A stretch of DNA of 64,000 nucleotides. Origin: Helicostylum pulchrum (lineage: Eukaryota > Mucoromycota > Mucoromycetes > Mucorales > Mucoraceae). Position numbers and translations under genes: made by a program. The notes beneath the pieces were generated by a model, which was not told the DNA's origin, did not search any database, and worked only from the letters and a program-made list of their open reading frames with translations. The stretch is taken from positions 300,341-364,340 of the forward strand of contig JAIXMO010000031.1 in assembly GCA_025677825.1 (NCBI GenBank), given 5' to 3'. Below are positions 11,555 through 22,533 of this stretch, piece after piece (position 1 is the stretch's first letter; each line of letters opens with the position of its first letter).

Positions 11555-13213
11555 ATGGGTAAAGAGAAGACTCACGTAAACGTCGTCGTTATTGGCCACG
11601 TCGATTCCGTAAGTAATTTTATTGATAAAATTTTTCTCAAAAAAAAAAAGGAAAGGAAAGGAATATTAAAACTAACATCTTTTTTTTCTCTCAGGGTAAA
11701 TCTACTACTACTGGTCACTTGATTTACAAGTGTGGTGGTATTGATAAGCGTACTATCGAAAAGTTCGAGAAGGAAGCTGCTGAACTCGGTAAGGGTTCTT
11801 TCAAGTACGCCTGGGTTCTTGATAAGCTTAAGGCTGAACGTGAGCGTGGTATCACCATTGATATTGCTCTCTGGAAGTTCGAGACCCCCAAGTATATGGT
11901 TACTGTTATTGATGCTCCCGGCCATCGTGATTTCATCAAGAACATGATTACTGGTACTTCTCAAGCTGATTGTGCTATTCTTATTATTGCCGGTGGTACT
12001 GGTGAGTTCGAAGCTGGTATTTCCAAGGATGGTCAAACCCGTGAGCACGCTCTTCTTGCTTTCACCTTGGGTGTCCGTCAATTGATTGTCGCTATTAACA
12101 AGATGGATACCACCAAGTGGTCCGAAGCTCGTTATACCGAAATTGTCAAGGAAGTTTCTTCTTTCATCAAGAAGATTGGTTTCAACCCCAAGTCTGTTCC
12201 TTTCGTTCCCATCTCCGGATGGCACGGTGATAACATGTTGGAAGAATCCAAGAACATGGGTTGGTTCAAGGGATGGACCAAGGAGACCAAGGCCGGTTCC
12301 AAGACTGGTAAGACTCTTCTTGAGGCCATTGATGCCATTGAGCCCCCTGTCCGTCCTTCCGACAAGCCTCTCCGTCTTCCCCTCCAAGATGTTTACAAGA
12401 TTGGTGGTATCGGTACAGTTCCCGTCGGTCGTGTCGAGACCGGTATTATCAAGGCTGGTATGGTTGTTAACTTTGCCCCCGCTGCTGTCACCACTGAAGT
12501 TAAGTCCGTTGAAATGCATCACGAAACTTTAACTGAAGGTCTTCCCGGAGATAACGTTGGTTTCAACGTCAAGAACGTTTCCGTCAAGGATATCCGTCGT
12601 GGTAACGTCTGTTCCGATTCCAAGAACGATCCCGCCAAGGAAGCCGGTTCTTTCACTGCTCAAGTTATTATCTTGAACCATCCCGGTCAAATCTCCAACG
12701 GTTACTCTCCCGTCCTCGATTGTCACACCGCTCATATTGCCTGTAAGTTCGCTGAACTTATCGAAAAGATTGATCGTCGTTCCGGTAAGAAGGTAAAGTA
12801 TCACTAAATTTTTTATTTCGTCGGAATTTTAAAAGAAATTTCAAGCCTGTAAATTTTTTCGTCGGAACTTTAAAAAAATTTAAGCTTGAGATTTTCTTCT
12901 TTCTTCACTTCTTTAACGTACATCTTTGATGTACTTCTTCCAAAACGTTGTAATACCTCTTCTAACTCTTTTTTTTGCATCGATTTAGATGGAAGATGCC
13001 CCTAAGTTTGTCAAGTCTGGTGATTCCGCTATCGTTAAGATGATTCCTTCCAAGCCTATGTGTGTCGAAGCTTATACCGATTATCCTCCTCTTGGTCGTT
13101 TCGCTGTCCGTGATATGCGTCAAACTGTCGCTGTCGGTGTCATCAAGGCCGTTGAGAAGGTCGATAAGGCCGGTAAGGTTACCAAGGCTGCTGTCAAGGC
13201 TGCCAAGAAGTAA
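11555..13213 (+). CDS. TEF1: Translation elongation factor 1-alpha
   Basis: Exons 11555-11608, 11695-12792 and 12989-13213 give 458 residues, exactly the usual length. EF-1A carries aminoacyl-tRNA to the ribosomal A site as a GTPase in the cytoplasm. Seen are the P-loop GHVDSGKST (the first intron falls between S and G), DAPGHRDF (G3), NKMDTT (G4), [19 protein letters not shown], and the C-terminal domains ending KAAVKAAKK. Codon use is strongly biased (GGT, GTC, AAG, TTC, CGT, GCC), very different from the AT-rich neighbours, as expected for very high expression. A 316-codon antisense frame lies on the minus strand (11572-12522); it is a by-product of this codon bias. The second intron carries a tandem repeat, annotated separately. 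Confidence 0.98.
12806..12890 (+). repeat. Imperfect tandem duplication in TEF1 intron 2
   Basis: Two adjacent units of about 45 and 40 bp share AAATTTTTT, CGTCGGAA, TTTAAAA and AATTT-AAGC in the same order. They fill the first part of the last TEF1 intron, well away from the splice sites. No function is evident. Confidence 0.7.
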
Positions 13214-13332
13214 ATTGCTTTAACCAGTAGCTTATCATGAAGAAGTAAAGAAATTTTTTTTCTTTACTTTTTGTACTATTAAATAAAGATATTAGTGATT
13301 TTTATATACTGTATTTTTTTGTTTTTGTTTTT
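13214..13332 (+). promoter_or_regulatory. TEF1 3' untranslated region
   Basis: Downstream of the stop there is an A-rich stretch with an AAGTAAAGAAA/TTTCTTTACTT inverted repeat (about 13244-13271) and AATAAA-like TTAAATAAAG near 13280, which would serve as the poly(A) signal region of TEF1. Confidence 0.4.
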
Positions 13333-13640
13333 CTAAAAGTGCAAGTGTTGCAGAACATGTCCAATTTTTTATTTTTTGTATTAAATGTATTTTTTCAAAG
13401 GTTAGTCTTTGTGCAAGTTTTGGCGGTACATTTTTTTTTTTTTTTTATTTTTTTTTTTGTGAAATTGAATAAAAATAAAAGTGATTCTAATTTTTTTTTT
13501 CGGCTTTTACAAGAGTGTACATGTTGTAGTACATCCCCAACTTTTTATTTTTTGTACCTGTCACTGGTTTTCAAAAGTTTAGCTTTGCACAATTTTTTGC
13601 AGTACGAATATTTTTGTGTTTTTTTTATTCGAAAAAGTTG
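13333..13640. repeat. Diverged ~175-bp direct duplication downstream of TEF1
   Basis: The stretch 13333-13480 is repeated at about 13508-13640. Shared blocks include AAGTGCAAGTGTTGCAGAACATG versus GAGTGTACATGTTGTAGTACAT, then a common TTTTTATTTTTTGTA, a TTTTCAAA-GTTAG block, GCAA-TTTT-GC-GTAC and long T runs. A 106-codon open frame crosses both copies, but it is only low-complexity Phe/Leu and is not a gene. Confidence 0.65.
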
Positions 13641-13815
13641 TGAAAAAGATGCGAAGTGACTAATTTTTCATAATATTCTCGCATACGAAAACTTTAATAA
13701 AGTTGCAGTGTTCTTTGAAAGGAATACAAACTACCACGAACTAATATATAAGTTTGGTTAATCAGAGTACTTCAAGACAATAATGTAGCCAAAACTTACC
13801 TTTTAATCCAGCGCT

Positions 13816-15038
13816 TTAGAGTGTTCTCACCGCCATGTCTGCTGCTAACGCAACAGTCCCCTCTTCCCTCTCATCGCTATATAAAGTATCGGTATAATAA
13901 TAATAACAATAATAGTTATAATAAATACATACAAACTTGAATTCACGAACAAAGGTAAACTTAGAGATTCCTCTCTTAGTCTTAACACTACGTGTTTACT
14001 TCCGTTATACCACGCATTGAAGTTATCGTATTCAGTAACGCCGCGTCTAAACGTGAGAGCGATAACATATAGAGCCACGTCGATTTCGCTATCGTACGCA
14101 TAGGACGGTTTGACGAATGAAACCGTAGTTCTTTCGAAGGCTCGTTCGGCTTCGATCATGAATTTGCCTTTACCTTTAAAGTATGGAATTTTGGTCACAA
14201 CGCTTATCTTGTAATCCCTCTCATCTCTTCCCGATCGAAAAATTGTTACATGCTAGAAAAAAAAAACAAAATTATTTAACTCGAAATTTTTTAAGGGCAA
14301 AGGTATAATTATCTAGGTAGGGTGAATTTCTATCTTCTACACTTCTTCTACAGAGACTGGAGACTCGGACCCCTGTACACAAAACAGTCGAAAATAAAAT
14401 GGCTATCTGTATGTCATAATTTATATTTCCAGAGGTGTCCATCTCAGAAACAAAATTTTGTACTATGGTTTTGGCTTCTGGGATTCCAAAAATAGGCTTA
14501 TCTTTGCCCTTTCTTCCCAGATAACCGACTGTTAACAGTTGATAAAGATAGTTTTTTAACATAGTACTATCCTCTTTAGAGAGATTGATTTTATCACCTT
14601 CATTTTTGGCCTATATAAAAATAAAAGACGTTATTAATACTGCAAATGTGCAACAATAAGTTTATATTACTAACGATATTTTTTAACATTCCTATTTCGG
14701 TCGTAGGGTACTAAGCTGAAGTATAGCCTCAACGTTGTCGATACCGTTATAGATACCTTCAGTTACATATTTCTTTATAATATCTAGTCATATTGATTAG
14801 TTTGGAGATGATTATAATATATGATTCGTTTGATTTCACCTACCTGTACTAAACGAATATTTCGTGAAAGGTCGAAGAGGAGGCTCGTTATTCTCCTTTC
14901 TTCCCGTACTGAATGAGTCATATTTAAGTTTTCAAACCGGCCCGCACATGCTTTTTTCAAAGCGAATGAGTTCGGTGTCTGCCCCATTAATGTCGAAGCA
15001 GTGGTTTTTGATAAATTATTGTTGATAATTTGTGCCAA
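13816..15038 (-). pseudogene. Decayed tyrosine-recombinase-like (Crypton-type) gene
   Basis: Reading the minus strand from 15038, several pieces join by plausible splice sites. A first piece contains GQTPNSFALKKACAGRF and MTHSVREERRITSLL. A second lies around 14790-14710 (GIYNGIDNVEAILQLSTLRPK, then a stop). A third ends 14562-14272 with IAILFSTVLCTGVRVSSLC. A further exon follows (TIFRSGRDERDYKISVVTKI ... DNFNAWYNGSKHVVLR, SLPLFVNSS), and a final 13-intron-spliced tail ends ...GTVALAADMAVRTL at 13816. The TGVR block resembles box I of tyrosine recombinases (the first catalytic Arg), and the overall style matches Crypton/Ndc10-like proteins of Mucorales. No ATG start is found (a TGA precedes 15038) and one in-frame stop blocks the second piece, so it is treated as a relic. 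The family call is moderate. Confidence 0.45.
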
Positions 15039-15309
15039 ATTTCAACGGAAAGAATATAAAGCGCCATGTACAAGTAATGAAAAAGGTAAATCAAGGTCTT
15101 CTTCGTATGTTATATGAATCGTCATGGATAAACACAACAACGCCTTCATCTTCATCCGACTATAGACCTCTACTTTTGATCCGTATTTTTTTTTTTTTCA
15201 ATATCTGCAATGAATACTTTTCTTTCTTAAAAAAGCGTATAAGAATTTTTCATTGTTACTAATATCATACCTTATTTCTTCCTCCGTAAGACCATGTATA
15301 TTAATATAT

Positions 15310-15535
15310 TTAAAACAGGATATACTAGGATAAAACAAGGATCAAAAGTTTCGCCGTTAAACGCTTCACCAGTATGGACTAAATGGGTCATATCGAGTCT
15401 TGGGAACTGGCCGATATAAGTCTTCTGATTACAGTGCGGTCCATTAAAGCAGCTGCAGTAAAGATGTTGATAAATTGCCGTTTATGGTATGCACAAAGTT
15501 TCTTCGGAAAAAATAGTTACAAACCGCTATGGACT
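15310..15535 (-). repeat. Second, more decayed copy of the recombinase-like sequence
   Basis: This stretch aligns with 14860-15070: ACTAAATGGGTCATAT versus ACTGAATGAGTCATAT, GGCCGATA/GGCC, CCATTAA..AGCAG, and GCACAAAGTTTCTTCGGAAA versus GTGCCAAATTTCAACGGAAA, ending CGCTATGGAC versus CGCCATGTAC. It has the same orientation, about 470 bp apart. No open frame survives. Confidence 0.55.
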
Positions 15536-16028
15536 AAAAAAAAAGAATGTAGGATATTTGCGTATATTTTATATGGAAAAAAAACAAAGCAGAAGATTAT
15601 CAGGCTTAAAAGGGGACGTATTTATATTCTCTTGAAAATAATTGAGGAGACGATAAATGACGCGATTACGTTACTTTAATTGATAAAAAAGGGTTACTTA
15701 ATCATAATCCCCCTATATATACTGTATTAGCGTTTTTTTTTTTCGTACATTGAGAGTCCTGTATTTTTTTAGAAGAGCTTTACTATTCAACTGATCACCG
15801 AGGTTGACTGTTCTATCCTCTCGAAGAGGGGATCATATAAAAAATCCCGCAGGGCGACGCTGCTTCGTAAGCGCAGCTAGTGATATTATACTACAGTTTG
15901 TTTTGTACATTTTTTTTTAAAAAAAAAATATTGCAAATGCCGTAGTAAAAAGACAACTGGGGAAATATAATATAATATAAAAAAAAAAACTGACAGCCTT
16001 TATTAACTACAGTTAACAAAACCAAATG
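15536..16028. other. Spacer between recombinase relic and F-box gene
   Basis: AT-rich sequence without a gene. It has a T8A9 junction near 15909-15928 and a short GC-rich island near 15845-15885 (CCCGCAGGGCGACGCTGC...GTAAGCGCAGC) that could form a small hairpin but does not fit a tRNA. Confidence 0.4.
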
Positions 16029-17801
16029 TTAAAAATTCCACCTGTGTGTATCACTTGTAGATCTATTTATAAATACAACCCTAAATTCGTCCAGTTTCCG
16101 GCAGGTTATATCAAAGCAGAGCATTTCCGGCAGTCGCTTGTAAAGTTGTTTGTCTATATGAGACATACCATCTCTTCTGCAAACAAAAAACCTCTCTTCC
16201 AATATAGTATTCAATTTAACAGTGTACCTTAAATCGCTTTCCAAATCCAAACAATTCCAAGTGACAAGATTAAAGCTTGTAAAGGGCATGTTAATTCGTA
16301 CAACTTGATGATATGTTATTTCTGAATCCTCTAGATAGGTCAAGTGTAGTTTCCTGAGGTTCGGTGCATTAGAAGATAATCTTTCAAGAAATTCAAGAGA
16401 TGAATCTATTTCAACTTCACTGACAGAAAATGACTTGAGTTCAACATGCTGAAAGGTGATATCAGTTTGATCCGCCAATTCTACAGGACCTCTCAATGTA
16501 AATTCTTGTAATTGAGGGCATAATTGAAGAGCTTGGTAGATCCAGCTGTCACCTAAAATATTGTTGTAGGTCGAAAATTCAGGTAGTAGATCCCATCTAT
16601 CGTATCTATAATCTATTGTCAAAGATCGAATTCTATTTCCCACCTTCGACAAAAACAACACATGCGGTAACTCAGTAATATTTTCATTTAATACAAATTC
16701 CACTTCAAATGATTTATCTAAAAGATGACAAGTCTGTGTATCTTGATTTTGGTCGTTATCTGAATATTCAATTAATACAGTTTCAAAACTAGTCGCAAGT
16801 TTCTTTGGCCTGGTAAAAATATCAATTAAATATTCTTTGTCAATATCGAATCCAATGTTAATTTTTGGTATTGTTGACGCATATTGTAAGAAATCAACCA
16901 TTACGCTGGAGGATAAATAATTCAAAATCCTTTTTTGGCCATTCTCTAAATGCGGATCAAATATCACTTTCAAATCTTGAAGTTTAGGAAACTTGTGTAT
17001 GATATACTTTAGCTGTTCATCACATTTTATTATTTCCCAATGACAATTGAGTATTTGAATATCACTACGTTGCAGGATCGATCTATTAAGTTCTCTATCT
17101 AGTTTTATAGGTTCCCGCTGAGTTGTATAAAATAAATTAACTGTCAATGATTTTAAGTAATGACAGTTATCAATCCGTGTGTCCCAGTAACTTAATAATT
17201 GATCGGTGAAGTGGCCAACTACGAGGTTTTGCAAGTTTGAGAATTCCTTAATACTATCGAATATTATTTGATATGATGTTGAATAATTAATCTTTCTCAG
17301 CGAAAAATAACCTTGCCGTCCACATAATACCAAACTGTTTAAAGTCTTCTTAAAAGAAAGGGCAGTATAAATATAAGACTCAATGCAATTATCCGTAGGT
17401 TTTGGTAAACACTGCAACCGTAACAATTGGCCTTGATTAGCTGCGTATATCAGTCGAGCCCAGAACGAATAATTCGGTTCAATACCTTGCAACTCTAATA
17501 AATTGGGACAGTTTTCTACTACGGTACTTAATAAATCATTTAAATCATACGTCTCTCCAAATTGATTAGCAAGCGTATATCCAATATCAATGTACTTGAG
17601 GTGTCTTGCAAGTCGTGGTGAGTTTTTTATTGTACATGTATATTCATAATATTTATGTATATTTTTCATTTTAATATTAGAATACAGTAACTCTGACGAA
17701 ACTTGATTCCATCGCTTACATGTAATCTGACATTGCAGTAAATCTTGGATGGTTAATTGTACAAAAATAAGCTGCAAGAGTTCGAAAGGTAATTGAATCA
17801 T
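16029..17801 (-). CDS. F-box protein with LRR-like C-terminal region
   Basis: This is a single-exon gene of 590 residues from ATG 17801; an upstream in-frame ATG at 17846 would add 15 residues, but the paralogues begin at the equivalent MIQLP. The F-box is at the very N-terminus (LPFELLQLIFVQLTIQDLLQCQITCKRWNQV), followed by repeated leucine-rich blocks such as LLELQGI, LVVGHFTDQLL, LKSLTVNL and LRKLHLTYLED typical of degenerate LRRs. F-box proteins recruit substrates to SCF ubiquitin ligases through Skp1. It is divergent from, and inverted relative to, the next F-box gene, with which it shares IYTALSFKKTL and similar blocks. Target unknown. Confidence 0.85.
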   Translation of the reverse strand: MIQLPFELLQLIFVQLTIQDLLQCQITCKRWNQVSSELLYSNIKMKNIHKYYEYTCTIKNSPRLARHLKYIDIGYTLANQFGETYDLNDLLSTVVENCPNLLELQGIEPNYSFWARLIYAANQGQLLRLQCLPKPTDNCIESYIYTALSFKKTLNSLVLCGRQGYFSLRKINYSTSYQIIFDSIKEFSNLQNLVVGHFTDQLLSYWDTRIDNCHYLKSLTVNLFYTTQREPIKLDRELNRSILQRSDIQILNCHWEIIKCDEQLKYIIHKFPKLQDLKVIFDPHLENGQKRILNYLSSSVMVDFLQYASTIPKINIGFDIDKEYLIDIFTRPKKLATSFETVLIEYSDNDQNQDTQTCHLLDKSFEVEFVLNENITELPHVLFLSKVGNRIRSLTIDYRYDRWDLLPEFSTYNNILGDSWIYQALQLCPQLQEFTLRGPVELADQTDITFQHVELKSFSVSEVEIDSSLEFLERLSSNAPNLRKLHLTYLEDSEITYHQVVRINMPFTSFNLVTWNCLDLESDLRYTVKLNTILEERFFVCRRDGMSHIDKQLYKRLPEMLCFDITCRKLDEFRVVFINRSTSDTHRWNF

Positions 17802-18531
17802 TGTTGAGATGAAGAACAAACTCTCCCCGTTTTTTTTTCTTCTCATTTATTTATCTATTATATAAGGTTTTTGTTTATTATCCGGGTTAAAGTCACCTTC
17901 TTTTTTCACAAGAATATACCAGTTATTGAAAGGTATATACTTTTATTTTTCTATGTTACTTTTTTAGAGACAAGAAATGGCTGTTTATACTAAGGAACAA
18001 AAAAATTGAGGTGCCACTTCTAATTAACTACGCCAAGTCTGGATAAACCGGCGCTTTCGACGAACTCATGTAACTCCTCAAGACATGATGATAATGCATC
18101 CACTTCTTAACGAGAAAAATATACTAATTAAATTTACAGGGACAATTTGAACAAGATGACTGGAGACAAGATTTTACAAGCTAACAAACCTTTTGTTGCG
18201 ACTGATAATGGATTAGTATTACACGAATTCGCCCGAAGGGGTTGAGTATCAATGCAATTTTCCAATGCTTCTCGGAATTACTAGTTTTAATGGAAGGTGC
18301 CACATCTAATAAGATATCAAATTTGAGTTTTACCAGTTTTCTTTTTTTTTTTTAAAAAAAAAAAACCCTCCCACTTCACTTCAAAGACGTTAATAATCTG
18401 TCAGTAAAAAAAAAAATACATACTTTCAGCGGTTTACAAAAAAAAAAGAAGGAAAGACGTGGCTTCGCAACAAACAGACAATACTTAATAATACTACCAA
18501 AAAATAGCAGAAAAAAGTTTCCATCTCTACA
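17802..18531. promoter_or_regulatory. Divergent promoter region between two F-box genes
   Basis: The 730-bp head-to-head spacer has A and T runs and a T11A13 junction at about 18342-18364. No gene was recognised; a more mixed-composition stretch (18130-18290) has no long frame. Confidence 0.4.
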
Positions 18532-20325
18532 ATGGTTCAATTGCCTTCGGAAATCTTGAAGTTTACTTTCGCTCATTTAGAAATAAAAGATCTACTGCAA
18601 TGTCAATGCACCTGTAAGCAATGGTATGAAGCTTCAGTAAATTTAGTATACCTTAAAGTTAAAATAGACAGTACGCAAAAGTCAATTCTCTATACCCGTA
18701 CAATAACAAACTCTCCACGACTAGCAAATTACCTTCAAATTATTAATGTTGGACGTCTACTAACTAAAAAAGAAAACAACGAAGCAACTGATTTAGATAA
18801 TTTGTTAAATGTGATAATACAACACTGCCCCGGTCTATTAGAGTTTCATGCAGACGAGATAGATTTTACGGTTTGGACTCGACTTACATACGCAGGCAGT
18901 CAAGGCCAACTACCATGTCTACAGCGTATACCACCACCAACATTTATAAGTATTGATAATTATATTTACACTGCTCTATCATTTAAAAAGACCCTGACTT
19001 CTGTAACATTATACCGTGAACCTGAAATGTTTACACGTGGCAGTTTCTCTTATTCTTCGTCTCTTCAAACACTATTTGACAACATTAAAAGCTTCTCAAA
19101 TTTACAGCATCTGAAAGTTGGGCATTATAATATTAAATTCTTTAGTTATTGGGATACATTAATTCAAGATTGCCCCAATCTAAAATCCTTAACTGTACGT
19201 TTATATCCTGAAAGTCAATATGAACCAGTAAAAGAACCCAGTGGGTCTATTCAACAACGTTATGATATTGAAAAACTGGAGTGTGATTGGGAATTAATTA
19301 AAAGTGATAATCAGCTAATGTATATAATGTACAAGTTTCCTAAACTACACTCCCTAAAAGTTACCTATGACCGGAATTCACCTCATTCATACCTTAGAAC
19401 AACAAATGGTCTTTCTTTTAGAGTTATATCTCAATTCTTGCAGTACGTGTCAACCATACCATCAATCAATATAAATTTTAGCTTATGCACAGAACAATTG
19501 GCCTACATTTGGGCCAATTTCATGAGAATGGAAAATAAATACAAAGCTGTGAATATAGAGTATAAGCATCAATCACTCAATTCAAAAATATCGACTCTGC
19601 GCCTTGAAAAGAGTTTATCAATACTAGAATTTGAAGTAAACGCATATGATCAACATCTACCCCATCTAACATTTCTGCAAAGAGCGGGTAGTGTAATTCG
19701 ATCACTATCGATAGGAAAATTATGCTATATATTGGGTAAATTATCAAGGAGGTCTAAAATTTATAATATTATTAGGGGCGACAGTTGGATTTATCAAAGT
19801 CTTCAATTATGCCCTCAGTTACAAGAATTAACGTTAGATAGACCAGTAAATTTGGAAAAAACAACAGATGTTACATTTCAGCATACTGAATTGAAATCAT
19901 TTGCTATTACGAAAATTACATATAATACACTACTTGATTTTCTGTCAAGATTATCTTCGAATGCGCCAAATCTCCAGGAGCTACATTTAAGATATGTAGA
20001 AGGATCCAATATATTAGACTTTCAAGTCGTAAATATTAACATGCCATTTACAAGATTTCGTCTATTAACTTGGACCAGCTTAGCAAATCCCAATTTTGTT
20101 GTAGAAACCTTGGAATATTATATCAAACTAAATACAATGATGTACACACGATATTTTTTCTGCAGCAAAGAAAAATTATACCCAATTAGTCAACTACAAT
20201 TCGAAATGTCACCCATACCGTTACGTTTCGATATAACCTGTCAAGCATTGATCGAATTTAGAGTGATGCTAGAAGATTGTTTTAAGGACCACATACTTAG
20301 TACACATAACTGGAACCTTTTTTAG
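18532..20325 (+). CDS. F-box protein with LRR-like C-terminal region
   Basis: Single-exon, 597 residues. It starts with the F-box (MVQLPSEILKFTFAHLEIKD ... LLQCQCTCKQWYEA) and continues with leucine-rich blocks (LQHLKVGHYN, LKSLTVRLYPE, LQELTLDRP, LQELHLRYVE). It ends in a conserved tail (FDITCQALIEFRVM ... HNWNLF) that parallels FDITCRKLDEFRVV ... HRWNF in the gene at 16029-17801, so the two are paralogues. It probably acts as an SCF substrate adaptor. A poly-A/T leader lies just upstream. Substrate unknown. Confidence 0.85.
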   Translation: MVQLPSEILKFTFAHLEIKDLLQCQCTCKQWYEASVNLVYLKVKIDSTQKSILYTRTITNSPRLANYLQIINVGRLLTKKENNEATDLDNLLNVIIQHCPGLLEFHADEIDFTVWTRLTYAGSQGQLPCLQRIPPPTFISIDNYIYTALSFKKTLTSVTLYREPEMFTRGSFSYSSSLQTLFDNIKSFSNLQHLKVGHYNIKFFSYWDTLIQDCPNLKSLTVRLYPESQYEPVKEPSGSIQQRYDIEKLECDWELIKSDNQLMYIMYKFPKLHSLKVTYDRNSPHSYLRTTNGLSFRVISQFLQYVSTIPSININFSLCTEQLAYIWANFMRMENKYKAVNIEYKHQSLNSKISTLRLEKSLSILEFEVNAYDQHLPHLTFLQRAGSVIRSLSIGKLCYILGKLSRRSKIYNIIRGDSWIYQSLQLCPQLQELTLDRPVNLEKTTDVTFQHTELKSFAITKITYNTLLDFLSRLSSNAPNLQELHLRYVEGSNILDFQVVNINMPFTRFRLLTWTSLANPNFVVETLEYYIKLNTMMYTRYFFCSKEKLYPISQLQFEMSPIPLRFDITCQALIEFRVMLEDCFKDHILSTHNWNLF

Positions 20326-20448
20326 TAATTAAATTTCATTTAAATAAATTGTCGAGAGAAGAGGTATCTTTTTAACCGATCATTTACGAGCTAGGTCGTT
20401 AATTTTTTTTTTTTTCGTGCCAAGATTCAGTTAATCTTTTTTTTTTTA

Positions 20449-20576
20449 CTACAACACGAAGTCTCGGCACTTTCATTTAGTCGTTTATCAATTGTAATGT
20501 TAGCTCACTAGCAAACAGTGGTAAAAGCCTCAATAAGGTACTTTATTCTGACCTATTTATACTTTTAGATGAACTG
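20449..20576 (+). pseudogene. Fragment of an F-box N-terminus
   Basis: The bases here align with the start of the F-box gene at 22534: CGAAGTCTCGGCACTTTCAT versus CGAAATCTTGACACTCATAT, then TAATGTTAGCTCACTAGCAA versus CAATGTCAACTCACCTGCAA, AAGCCTCA and TACTTTTAGATGA. Only about 125 bp are recognisable. It is a dead remnant of a further family member. Confidence 0.6.
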
Positions 20577-20689
20577 TCGGCGCTCAATATCAATTAGGTA
20601 AGTACGCTTATTTGATATAGAAGACGAATACACTGACACAATAATGTAGATAGATTAAAAACTGCCAAGTCTCCTTTCAAAGAACGTTT

Positions 20690-22370
20690 TTAAAAAAAAA
20701 CTCATTAGCCACGAAGTCCTGACACTTGCATCTCACCATTTAGAAACAAAAGAACTACTATAGTGTCAACTCACCAGCAAGAAATGGTGTGAAGCCTCAT
20801 TAATGCTACTATATTCTAATTTAAATGTATTGATTCAAGTAAAAAATCACCCGCTTATATTCACACCATATCAAATTCGCCACCATTAGGTAAATGCCTC
20901 ACTGTCACTAGTATCAATTTTGAAGAGTTATTTAAAAGGGAAGATGAAGAAGTCTTATTTGACAAGCACGGTTTATTAAGTACGGTTATACGGTACTATC
21001 CTAATATCATCAAAACAGAAAGTTATGATCAAGACTTGTCATTCTGGACTCGAATTATGTATGCAGCTACGGAAGGTCAACTATCTCACTTAAAAAACTT
21101 TCCAGAACCTGATATTAAAAGTTTGGAATCATACATCTATACTACATTATTGTTTAAAAATTCTTTAAGCACTTTATGGTTAAACGACGATAGTCTATCT
21201 TTTGGCCCCCAATTAGCTAGTTTAGACGCATATTGAACATTATCAAATTCACCAATTTTAAAACCTGTAACATCTTCATTTTACCTATAAATGTGATAAA
21301 TACTTGAGTCCTTTCGAAGGATTGATTGACAGGTGTCGCAACTTGAAGACACTTGTATTTGATATGAGTACCAGTAAAAAACTATGATTAACTGAACTAG
21401 AACCAACAATCCGTTCATGCCCTGATATGCGTACGTTTAATTGTGATTGGAAGTTAATAAATACAGAAAGACAACTAACATATGTCATGCACAAATTTCC
21501 CAGCCTTCAAAGTTTGATAATTGATTTTAAAGAAGATAGATCAGATTGTTCTAATCAGCTTTATACGATATGTTACACGCATACCAGATTTCGAAGACAT
21601 ATCAAATATTTGGACTGAATTTATAAACGCAAAGACAGAATGTAAAAAAGTAACTATATCTTATTGTCACCACTCAAGTGCTTCATAAAATTTAATGCTA
21701 TGTACCAATGGTGGATTGGAACTGAAATTCCCGTTAGATATGGATGATGATGACGTACCACGTATCAGGTTATTCTCCATGGCCGGTAGAGCAGTTCGAT
21801 CACTTAAAGTGAATGCGTTTGTTAATATTCCCGATATAAATGGCGAAGTTAGTACTACGGTAGATTCAGTTATGCCCTTTAATGGAAGGAATCACTGTCT
21901 GCAGCCCACCATATTTACCATCTGCCCATCACACATTACGTTATCTTTCTGTAAAGAAACTGACTATTGACGGAGGAGATTGTCCCGAATCCACTAATTT
22001 TCTCAATTGTCTATCTTTAAGCCTCCCAAATCTCCATCAACTTTCTTTGGGCTTTTTTTTTATATTTATAACGGTAAAATTAACCCTAGTATCGTTAATA
22101 TGCCTCATACATCTCCTGATTTGTTAACATAGAACAAAGAATATATATGTTATACTGTACATGCAGAAGTTTATATCGAAATAAATACGGATAAAGGCTT
22201 ACAATTTTACACAGGAAAAAAAAAACATGTTAACTCGAGTAGACCCAAGTCTGCACTTATCTTCAAAATTCATTCGATTTGACATCAATTGTAAACACCA
22301 GAAGGAACTTAGAATAATAAGAGACCTCTTTAATAAATTTAATTTTAATTTCGTTTTTTGGCTATAAGTA
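20690..22370 (+). pseudogene. F-box/LRR-like pseudogene
   Basis: Along its whole length this is collinear with the intact gene at 22534-24297. Recognisable pieces include the F-box (CTAGAAACAAAAGAACTACTA then an in-frame TAG where the intact gene has CAA), FWTRIMYAATEGQLSHLKNF at 21036, SLSTLWLNDDSLSFGPQLA, TFNCDWKLINTERQLTYVMHKFP at 21430, and MAGRAVRSLKVN near 21780. Several stop codons and frame shifts separate the blocks. The 3' end corresponds to FDINCKHQKELRI near 22275-22320. Confidence 0.85.
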
Positions 22371-22533
22371 ACTTTCTAAAAAACTTAAGGATTACATCTT
22401 TCTGGTCAAACACTGTTATGTTTTGAGATCATCGGTTGAACATTTCAAAGAGCGTACTTTTTTTTTTAAAAAAAAAGTACAAGCCATACATTGTTATTCA
22501 TTTACTAAAAAAAAAGGAATTTTCTTTTCAATA

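Noticed and set aside
11572..12522. 316-codon open frame on the minus strand across TEF1
   Set aside because: It is the antisense of a gene with extreme codon bias; its composition (Gly, Asn, Thr, Leu, Ser) matches no protein and TEF1 itself is unambiguous.
13339..13659. 106-codon + strand frame downstream of TEF1
   Set aside because: Low-complexity Phe/Leu translation of T-rich repeats, crossing both copies of a direct repeat; no coding texture.
15845..15890. GC-rich island that might be a tRNA or small RNA
   Set aside because: A small hairpin is possible but no cloverleaf or known RNA motif fits.
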